Under the pieces are notes generated by a model, which saw only the letters and a program-made list of their open reading frames with translations, was not told where the DNA came from and ran no database searches. 30,000 nt of DNA, from assembly GCA_009746045.1 (NCBI GenBank), contig RPFO01001354.1, positions 70,001 to 100,000 of the forward strand, given 5' to 3'. Each line of letters begins with the position of its first letter. Positions within the stretch are counted from its first letter, which is position 1. The translations under genes and the position numbers were made by a program. This stretch comes from Mesostigma viride. Taxonomy: Eukaryota > Streptophyta > Mesostigmatophyceae > Mesostigmatales > Mesostigmataceae. This document shows, in pieces, positions 1 through 10,700 of the stretch.

Positions 1-1696
1 GCAGCCGCCGGTCCAGAATGTCTGGCCCCTATTTCCATACTAGGGGCCCGTGCAGCTACCGGCACCAATTCTAGCTAGCCCCCATCTTTTCGGCCCCTAT
101 AGGGGAGATTCCAGGGGCCGAATTTTTATGCAGCCGCCAGCCCTAGATTTCGGGCCCCCATATTGTACAGCAGGCGCGGCATGCCGCATCATGCCACGTG
201 GCGTCCCATCTTGCCATGCCCCGGATGCCAGCTATGTACGGGCCTACGGATGCCTACACAAAAAACTGTGTCGGCATCCGTCCTCACGCCGCGCCGTGCT
301 AAACTGTCATGCAGTCTGCAGATGTCTTGCCCAGTTCAGTTCAGTTCAGTTCAGTTTAGTTGGAATCCCACGCCGGTCATATCCAACAGAGATAGTTTGG
401 CGACATAAGTAGCTCGGATGGTACTAGGGTACTGTGATATGTCTTGCCCAGTAATTGCCTGTCGTCGGACAGGCATGCCGGCATCAGGCCACGTGGCGCC
501 TCATCTTGCCACGTGGTGCCTCATCTTGCCACGTGGTGCCGCAGCTCGGCCACGTAGCGCTGCGCTATTGGGGGCCAGTAATACGGGGCCACCGCCGCCG
601 ACCCTCGTTTTACTCGCCAGCCCCTAGTTCAATTCAGGGGCCGGCGCTTACCGCAGCAGTCAGGCCCTGGGACGGGCCCCTAGTATCCAGGAAATTTTGC
701 CTGGAGATGTCACCCCTCCTCATGCAACGTGTGGACGGACAGCCCGCAAAGGCGCAAACCACAGTCGAACGCAAACCGTGAACCACGCAAACCACACTCG
801 AACCTTCCATGTCGTCCATGTCACAGTGCCCCGATAGTACCACCGATACTAAATATATCCGCCCTCGGCCACTATAGATTCCCTGCTGCCCGTTGTTGTT
901 GTTGTTGTTGTGTCCCACGCCGCACATGGGCAGCAGAGATTTGTCTGACCTGCAGTACGGCAAGGGCATTCCGTTATTACTTATGACAGGCCATAACTTG
1001 TTTGTAGGATGGTATGTAACGCGCACAGTATTTGAGAGTGGAACAGGCCTAGAGGAGAGGCAGGAACTCAAGTGTCAGTGACCAAACTTGCGAGTTGCGA
1101 CCGTCCAGTGTCGACAGTGTGCCTGGTGCTATGGCACTGATGGCAGTACTGACCGCCAATCGGCAGGAGCTTCGGCAGGACGTGCAAGGGGCCGTGAAAG
1201 TTGCTAGCAAATGCACGGGAACCTTGCGCAATTCGCGCAATCTGCAATTTTTTCCATTTTTTCACAAGACGCAATTTTGCTCGACACGTGATACAATTTT
1301 CCTGCCGGGCACGCAGTCTGTTCAGTGCTCAAATGCTGGCTTATCTTGTTGTTCGCATTGTTCATGTCCCTTTGCTACTCTCGCGCAGCGGCGGGAGTCC
1401 TTGGAGCTGATTAGTTTCTGAGGAATTCGACACAAACCTTGCGCGAATTTCGGTCATTCACACAGCCGCAGTTTACATTGACCTCAACATTCCCACCAGA
1501 CTGCCATGTGTTCCTGTGATTTGTGCGGAGTGCACGGAGGGAGATATGACAACTCCCGTGCACGGTACCAATTCTGCTTCTAACTGCAGTACAACCGTGA
1601 CCAACATTGATCATCACCGACCGAGGAAAATCAGCGGGCGTTAGCTAGCCCGATATAGCGCTACTATTGAGCAGTGAGCTAAGCCCGGCGTCGAGA
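1..1696. other. Unassigned upstream region with short direct repeats
   Basis: No recognisable coding exon was found. The segment contains GGGGCC-rich stretches (1-120 and 580-680), a tandem TTCAG pentamer run at about 334-359, and a roughly 20-bp direct repeat built around ATCTTGCCACGTGG at about 486-560. A related copy of that repeat lies at about 176-210. The last 100 or so bases probably include the 5' untranslated region of the transporter gene that starts at 1697. No TATA box or other promoter element stands out. Confidence 0.5.
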
Positions 1697-1796
1697 ATGA
1701 AGCCCTCGGGGAAAGGTTTCCTGCAGGTTGTGGCTGTGTTGCAGTGGTGGTTTTTCAACGTTCTTACAGTGATCCTGAACAAATATCTTTTCCAAG
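1697..1796 (+). CDS. Sugar-transporter exon 1 (start codon)
   Basis: This exon encodes residues 1-33 plus the first base of codon 34, including the first membrane span (QWWFFNVLTVILNKYLF). The donor reads CAAG|GTGTGT and leaves phase 1, which the exon 2 acceptor completes to a Val codon. An earlier in-frame start cannot be excluded, but this ATG gives the family's usual N-terminus. Confidence 0.82.
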
Positions 1797-4700
1797 GTGT
1801 GTATCAGATATGATCATCCACATGATGTCAGCGTAATGCTGTGTATCCCCGCTAGTGGTCGATCAGAAAGCAGGTTTCATTCTTGCATTTTTAAAGGTCT
1901 CTGTGTTAGGTCACGGCGCTTTCATGCTATTGCGAATAACGGCACATTCTCGAAACCCGTGTGCAATTCTGTGTCTTGGTTACTGCGCGACGCTACTCAG
2001 CCCGCCTGGGTCCCCTCTCAACCTATGAATCGAGCGCATTGGTTTTGAAAAACCCCTTTACCCCGCCGAGAATTCTTAACTCTCCCCGTAACACTCGAAG
2101 GCATCCTCATCTCAGCATTTCTTAAATCCCATAGCACCATTATATATCTTTTAAAACAAGTGAACGGGTCTAATGTGGGGTGCATGAACCCGCAAACTAA
2201 AGCTCTTTTACAAGACAACCCCTATTAGATCCCAATTTCTCAGAACCGTGGACAATTTGAATACGTCACCTCCCATCTAGTTCTGTTATTTGTTTCTAAA
2301 TCGTCCAGCAGGTAGTGACCTGGCTCCTTTTTTTTCACATATCGTTTTTGCATCCTTGATGGCTCCTCTGTGCTTGCACCCCTAACGGCTCCTGTGTTCT
2401 GGCATCCCCAACGGCACCTGTGTGCTCGTCTGCGACGGCTCTATTTTCATGTGTCCATCTCTCGCCCGCGCAGTCTACACATTCCGCTTCCCTAATAGTT
2501 ACTGATCCTACGCCTATAACGGCCCTTGTCTGCGTGCATCTTCCCCACCACACACACACACACACACTGACAGTCTACGAGTTCCACTTCCCGCTCACCC
2601 TCTCCACGATCCATTTTGTTGTGTCGTCGATCGGCGCCTTTGTGGTCATCAAAGTGCTCAAGGTGGGTGCAAGGGCACAAGAGAGGGAGGGGGAAGGGAA
2701 TGGGAAAGGGAGAACTGGAGAAAGGGGAAAAACGGGGTGGGCCGCGTTCGTGGCCATCAAATGCGTTAAGGTTAGGGCTGGCACACGAAGAGAGAGGGAT
2801 GGAAGAGAGGAGGGAGAAGTGGGGAAGGACTTTTTGTTGCCATCAAAGTAGTCTAGGTGGGTGCTGGCGAAGAAGAGAGAGTGGGGGGGGCAAGAAAGGG
2901 AACCACAAAGGGAGAGGGAGAGGGAGAGAGAAAGGGAAAGGGAAAGGAGCATTCGCCAGCATTTCTCAGCATTTCTCAGCATTTCTCAGCATTTCTCAGC
3001 ATTTCTCAGCAATTCTCAGCATTCGTCAGCATTTCTCAGCATCGTCACTTGTCGTCATCAAAGTGCGCAACTGGAAGCTGGTTGGTGGCGCGCGCACATA
3101 CACGTACGCACACACAAATGCACATGGGCAGCCACCTTCCCAAATCACTCCACCTTAAAGAACATGGAATACTCAAGGACACAAACACACAGAAGCACAC
3201 AGCACATAAAACACGACACACCACCCATGACACATGACACACAACACACAACACACAACACACAACACACAACACACAACACACAACACACAACACACAA
3301 CACACAACACACAACACACAACACACAACACACAACACACAACACACAACACACAACACACAACACACAACACACAACACACAACACACAACACACAACA
3401 CACAACACACAACACACAACACACAACACACAACACACAACACACAACACACAACACACAACACACAACACACAACACACAACACACAACACACAACACA
3501 CAACACAAAACACTCAACACTTAACACTCAACACTCAACACTCAACACACAACACACAACACACAACACACAACACACAACACTCAACACACAACACACA
3601 ACACACAACACACAACACACAACACACAACACACAACACACAACACACAACACACAACACACAACACACAAGACACAACACACTACACACAACACACTAC
3701 ACACAACACACAACACACAACACACAACACACAACACACAACACACAACACACAACACACAACACACAACACACAACACACAACACAAAACACACAACAC
3801 ACAACACACAACACACAACACACAACACACAACACACAACACTGAACGCACAACACACAACACAAAACGCACAACACACAACACACAACACACAACACAC
3901 AACACACAACACACAACACACAACACACAACACACAACACACAACACACAACACACAACACACAACACACAACACACAACACACAACACACAACACACAA
4001 CACACAACACACAACACACAACACACAACACACAACACACAACGCACAACACGCAACACGCAACACGCAACACACAACACACAACACACAACACACAACA
4101 CACAACACACAACGCACAACACACAACGCACAACGCACAACGCACAACGCACAACACACAACACACAACACACAACACACAACTTCCACAAAAAAAGCAC
4201 GCTCAGCAAGCAAACTGTCTCACATTGTGGAGACACCGGGGCGCTTGGGCAATGAGTGGCGGACAGATGCTGGCTTGGTCAACCTAAGGGGCAGTGAAGA
4301 AGTTACAACATTTCCTGCATGCATTGTGAACAATGCATGTAGCGCAAACAGTTTTCATGTCTTGTAACCACTTACCTGTCACTTCTTCGTAGCATCTGTT
4401 GTGGCATGGTCACGGCCTGCCGTCCATACATTATATAACCCATGGCCTTTGTTGTATAGGACACGAGGAAGTACCGCTTTTTAATAAACACATCGCAGTT
4501 AAGCTGTAAGCAATTGGGCCCTCTAGCTGCTTGTGGACGCACTCCCTGTTTGCTGGCGCCCGGAACAAGGCCTCCAATCGCTGCTTCTCCGCTGTCCCTG
4601 CCATCCTATATATACTATCCTATGTATGTTATAGTAGTATACAAATATATCTAGGAGTATACATTTATCTGCCGTCAGATATATCTCATATGTCTTTCTC

Positions 4701-7700
4701 TTTTCCTATATTCCGCCCTTGTCTTCTATCTCTTTCTTGTACTCCGCCCTAATGTTTCCTCCACTACTTTTAGCTACCCTCACGGCTTCCGCTCTGCCAG
4801 TCCACAGCCCTATTCCCGCCAATCCTTCCCATCTGTTGACACATCGCTGCCTACCGTTGCTTCCACCATTGCTTCTCACTGGTGGACGCAACGCCCATGG
4901 CTGCCCGCCATGCCTTCCCTCTCTCCAACCTTCCTTTTCCCCGAGCCTTCCCCCCTGCCCACATTCCCACCCCACCACCTTCCCACCCCACCACCTTCCC
5001 ACTGGCCCGCCTTTCCACCCCCCATCCTTACCACTCCCCAACCCTCCCAACCCTCCTCCTCCCCAACCTTGCCACCCCTGCCACCTATGACCCAAAGCCT
5101 TTTCCACCCAACCCTGGTGCCACCCAAAATCCACCCCACCTGAACACCGATGCCATGCACCACACATACCCCACCCAACACCAAACTCCACCAATCGCAC
5201 ATACCCCACCCAACACCAAACTCCACCAATCGCACATACCCCACCCAACACCACCCAATGCGAACGCCACCCATCGCACATACCCCACCCAACACCAGCT
5301 CAAGCCCATGGTGGTGGTGGAGCGGCGCGACCACGTGCGGCGCATCCTCCCGATGGCTTCCATCTTCTGCCTCAACATCGTGCTTGGCAACCTCAGCCTG
5401 CGCTTTGTGCCGGTCTCCTTTATGCAGACCGTTAAGTCCTTCACGCCTGCGTCCACAGGTTGGTGGCGGCTGCCAGGAACAACATTCAAGGGTTGGTGCC
5501 CGCGCCCTCTTTATTTTGAAGCTACATTTTTGCGGCGGCTATGGTTATACCGCACAGTCAATAGCATGGAGCGGGGGGGAATGCCAGCATGGCGCGTGAG
5601 GGGATGCACGCATGGCGTGTGGGGCCCACGTGCACGGGGTGGTGACGGCTGCTAGGGTGATGCTGCACCATTGCATAACCATAGCGGTGATCTTCATCTG
5701 GGTGGTAGTCAATAGATCTCCTGCGTGGTAGCATTCGCAGCGCATGAGAAGTCTTGCCCCGGTCTAGCATGAGTGATGTTGAAGTGCATCACTCCCGCGG
5801 GTGAGTGGCGGCTGTTATGGCCACCAATACAGCATGCCCACTCGCCATTTCTCCTCCCCATTCTTTCTGCAAGGGCCTTCTCCCCTCGCGGCTTTCCCCC
5901 CTGATCACTTTATCCCCCTCCTCTACCCCCCCAACCTCCTTTGCCTGCCCCTGCCTTCCCTGCCCCCCACCTATCAGTCTTCCTGCAATGGCTGGTCTGG
6001 AAGAAGCGGTTCCACCCGCATGTGTACTGGTCCCTCGTGCCTGTCATCGGCGGGATATTCCTAACGTCTGTCACCGAGGTCTCGTTTGTCATGGCGGGTT
6101 TCCTGGCGGCGTTCTTCGGCTGCTTCGTCACGTCCACCAAGGTGGGTCGCTGCGCGGACAGTATGCTCACTTAGTAGGATAGGGTGCGCTTATCATATAT
6201 TTCTTAAACATTACGTCTTATATATAAGTAAGTAAGTGAGTGAACATGCACTGAAGGCATGCCACGGAGTACCCTATGAGGTACTTTTCTACGCGGATAC
6301 TTCACCCGTGAAGGCAAGTGGCGCGACTCACTCGCCCAGGTCTGGAGTCGCAGGTAGCAACCCCGTGTCATCCGGACTATCCAAGACGGCTGTACGCTCG
6401 GCCATGATGACGGGTGTGGGGGTAGGTTGCATGCTAACCCCCGATAGCCCAGGAGAATGTAAAGGCTTCTCCCGGAGCCTGAGGGGTTTTAGGGGCATAC
6501 CCAGGGTTCACCCACAACCCAGTCTTATATATCTTATCCTATATTTTTGTATCTTATCTTATATATATGAGTAGTAGTAGGACAGGATGAGATAATTTGG
6601 CAAAGGCTAGCACGGCGGTCTGCCTTCTTCGCTGTTTCGTTACGTCCACCAAGGTGGGTGGCAGCGCAGCCCTTACGGCATGGTACTAGTAACACAACAG
6701 GGTACTGCACGATCAGTGGGTGGCGCGCAAAGTATGGTTTGATATGAGCGTATGCGGCGTCTCCCTTCTTCGGCTGCTTCATGGCATCCACCACGGTGCG
6801 GCCTCTCCAGTTAGGTAGAACGATACGCTTCACTAAAATGTTACTACTGGTTTATGACTGATGGGGTGCCGTAGAACTTATGCCAGCATAGATAAGGACG
6901 GTTGTCCGCCTTTCTTGGCTGCTTTGCTAGGACCACACAAGGTGGGTGGCAACGCAGCCACACTACCACAAGATGTGTGATGCCTCAAGTGCGGCCATTG
7001 AACATATCCTTGCGTCATGGTTTCATCCATTGAGCATATCCTTGCGGCATGCTTTCATCCATTGAGCATATCCTTGCGTCTTGTTGGCTAGGGTATCCGT
7101 CTTCATTGTCGGGTCCCACACATACGCCAAGATTGATGTGTGACATACTCACTATCCTACTTCAAGATTGTAACAGACATGGAACTGTTCAAGATGACAC
7201 GAGGCATGGAGCTGTTCAAGACGACACTATTCCCTCGGAACGGTTCAAGATGACGCTATTCCCTCGAAACTGTTCAAGATGACGCTATTCCCTCGGAACT
7301 GTTCAAGACGACGCTATTCCCTCGGAACTGTTCAAGACGACACTATTCCCTCGAAACTGTTCAAGGTGACACTATTCCCTCGGAACTGTTCAAGATGACG
7401 CTATTCCCTCGGAGCTGTTCAAGACGACGCTATTCCCTCGGAACGGTTCAAGATGACGCTATTCCCTCGGAACTGTTCAAGATGACGCTATTCCCTCGGA
7501 GCTGTTCAAGATGACGCTATTCCCTCGGAACGGTTCAAGATGACACTGTTCCCTCCTTCGTTGCGCACTGCTTGGAGAGTCGTGGGGTACATGGCTGCTC
7601 TCTGGTCAAGTTGGTGGCATCGAAAAAAATGTTTGGAGAGAACAGCATGGGTAGTCTATCTTCTTGGGCTTCTCCCTTGCACGACCCCACAGTGGGTGGC

Positions 7701-10700
7701 ACGGCCATCTTCTTAGAAAGGGCGTGTGGCCCACACCTCCATAGCGGTGTGTGTGTGTCCCATCCCTAGTGGATGTCCATCCATAGCAGTGGATGGCACA
7801 CCTGCTGTTGCAGGCAAATACCAAGACTAGAAGCGGCAAGCGGTAATGTTGGTTGGAAACTGGGCCAGTCCTTCATCGGCCATAATAAGTTGCTGGCAGA
7901 TTAGCATATGACCCTGGGCACCCTTTCGTTCTCACAGCACGGAAGCACAGTCTGCATGTTATATACTCTTCAGAAGTTGCTTTCATCATATCATATTCTT
8001 ATTATTAGAAGCTATTTGTCATCGGGGTTTTCTCGCTGTATGCTTTCTGTGCCTGCTTGCATCCTGTTTTATTTTGATGTTGGGCCCCCACCAGACGATC
8101 CTCGCCGAAGTACTCCTGCACGGCAAGTACAAGTTTGACAGTATAAACACGGTGCGTTCCTGTATGGATTGCAAGTGGAAATTTGACAACATAATTATGC
8201 TATGGCGTACCTCTTGCGTAAGGGAAGGGTACATACTAGCCTGGCATGGGTGGGGAGGACACGGGCGCGACTGTTAACGTGGTTCTCTGAACATAGTTTT
8301 TTGTTGTGAGCTACCATTCTTTATGGAAGGGTAGCCGCCGTAGCTAGGTTATAGGGTTGACTTGTCAAACCTTTCCCTCTGACTCTCTTCCGCCTGAACC
8401 GGATGAGTGTGCCCCCTCCCCTCGCCTGCACGCCCCAAACACACGCACGCGCACACACACATACGCACACACACATGCACACACACACACACACACCGCC
8501 CTGTCCAACAAGCTTGAGGTTTCCACCAACCGCCACCCCAGCCCCTCCCCCTGTGCAAGTGGTCTACCCTCGGGCATTTTGGTAAAGATTCTAGATATTG
8601 GATCTTTTTAGATGGTAGACTTTTCCAACGTGAAAACGGTTCTACCCCCTGGAAATCGTTTCACCCCGTGCCCGTCCCTTGTGTACATGGCCCGCACAGA
8701 CATCCCCTGGTGACGTCTCCACCCACAGACCATCATTCTACCCTGGTGCTTCTACCCCGGTGCTCCTTGCAGGTGTTCTGTCCGATCGCAATCGTTCTAA
8801 ACCATGGCGTTTCCTAGGTTTGTTCTATCCCCCCCCCCCCCTCTTTTCCCCCTAACCCTAATTCGTTCGATGCCTTGGCATTTGCTCTCCAGTGCTCCTA
8901 GGCCTTCTACGCGTTGACGATCATTGTACCCTCTGGCAATCGTCTTACCCCACGGCATCTGCTTTACAACGTTTTTGGCACACTTTTCGAATGATGAATT
9001 CACGAGAAAAAAAAATGCCACCACAAATAATAACGGCGCCGGAATGTGCTCTATGTGTGCCCTACCCCGTGCCGCTCCCAGGTGTTCTACATGGCCCCGA
9101 TCGCGACACTTCTGCTGGCGCCGCCCGCGCTCCTGCTCGAGGGCAGCGGCGTGCGCGCGTGGGCCGCGGCCGAGGAGGGCGCGCCGCATGGCGGGTCCCT
9201 GACGGGTCCCCTGGTCGCCCTCCTGGTCAGCGGCGCGGGCGCGTTTGCGCTAAACTTTTCCATCTTCTTCGTCATCCACACAACATCCGCCATCACGTTC
9301 AACGTCGCAGGGAACATGAAGACGGCCGTCGCGATCGCCATATCTTGGTATGGCAAAAAAAAAGCCACGGGTTTGGTGCTTCACGAAAAGGCTCCCCAAA
9401 AGGGGGGCGGGGGGGGAAGGGCGAAGTTTTCAGTTCTGTAGCCCATTGACCTGGTCTTATTGCTGTCTTTGCCATCACAATCGCCATATCATGGTACGGC
9501 ACCGACCGCTGGTGTGGTGGTCAGCAAAAAGATTTTACTCCTGACATTTTCACTTCTCCTCCCGCCCTCTCTCTAAAATGTTGCGGCAATGTTGCGGCTA
9601 TCTTCTTATTTTTCCTTGATCGCCTCTTGAAGGGTCGATGTAGGCAGGTGGGCCTTGCGGATGGGGTCGGGTGCCAATGCTGTCCGTTGGCAGAGTTTGA
9701 TTCCACCTGGGAACCGTCCCCATCGGCTGGGTCGATGGCATTGTAATTGCCCTTTAGGTTAGCCTACCAGTCATCCTTACGTTAACTGGCTTAGGTTAGC
9801 CCTGATGTTAACTTGCAGGGAGTAAACATCCCCATTTGCATCTTTCATCAATTTGTTCTGTCAAGTGGAATCATCCCATAGTTCCTGAGCGCTGGTTCAC
9901 AGCCTTGGAATCCTCAATGACTTGTGGTGTAGCTGGATAATAATGTTGGCAAAACCGATTGATCTGGGTAGTTGATGGCTATTCTCTAGGCACCAACGAT
10001 GCTACATGCCATCATCGATTGATCATCGGTGGCTATCTGTGCTTCCTGGTGGCTATTGATTGCTATTCTCTAGAGAGTCTAGGAATCGGTGGCTATCTGT
10101 GCTTCCTGGTGGCTACTTCTAGTTGACCTCTAAATTGACGGGGACTTGAGCTCTGCATTTTCACTTCTGCACATATCGCAGGCTCATATTCCGGAACCCT
10201 ATCTCCCTCGTCAACGGCCTCGGCTGCGCCATCACCCTGGTTGGATGCACTGTCTACGGTGCCGTACGGCAGGTCAGTATCCACCGGCATGCGTCCCCGT
10301 GGGGGGTTAATGTGATCACTGCATCTGCCCAGTGCTATACCAACAGACTTTTCATATCTATTAAACTCATGCAGGTGTTATAACAACAAACTTTTCGTAT
10401 CTATTGAACTGATGTAGGTGCTGTAACAACAAACTTTTCGTATCTAATACACTCATGCAGCTGCTATAACAACAAAATTTGTGTGTCTATCGAACAGATA
10501 CGAAAAATAATCAGGTTCGAAAAGTTTCTTGTTATAGCACTCACACAGCTGTGTGTCTGGCCCGTCGCCCCCGGCACGTCCCCCCATGCGGGGTGTGGGG
10601 GTGCTACCAGATCATCACAGCTGCCCTGTGCTGCAATAAGTCCGGTGTAGAGTGCCATACGGCAGGTCAGTAGGATCGCCGCCGGCACACGCCTACATGC

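Larger units (their letters stand above)
2663..5298 (+). other. Intron 2, expanded by several repeat types
   Basis: This 2.6-kb intron contains, in order, three degraded copies of the exon 2 end with its donor (2741-2800, 2831-2875, 3044-3090), a purine-rich stretch at 2670-2950 and a 10-bp CAGCATTTCT array at about 2951-3042. These are followed by the long AACACAC heptamer array, an AT-rich block around 4600-4720, a C-rich tract at 4950-5160 and a 35-bp repeat that runs into exon 3. Confidence 0.75.

Noticed and set aside
3235-4182. Interstitial telomere repeat
   Set aside because: The AACACAC unit does not match any telomere type I know in the green lineage (CCCTAAA, CCCTAA or related).
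2861-4255. 464-residue + strand frame rich in HNTQHTT, and the VVCCVLC frames on the minus strand
   Set aside because: They are translations of the AACACAC heptamer array, which has no stop codon in any frame. They lie in an intron of the transporter.
5858-5887. Upstream echo of the exon 4 acceptor (TCTTTCTGCAAGGGCC)
   Set aside because: Similarity to TCTTCCTGCAATGGCT is limited to about 15 bases in a pyrimidine-rich setting and could be chance, so it was not counted as evidence.
6240-6560. Another tRNA-derived SINE, based on GCAGGTAGCAACCCCGTG and a TTATC-rich tail
   Set aside because: The B-box is degenerate, and the flanking CTTATATATA copies are AT-rich and imperfect, so a target duplication is not convincing.
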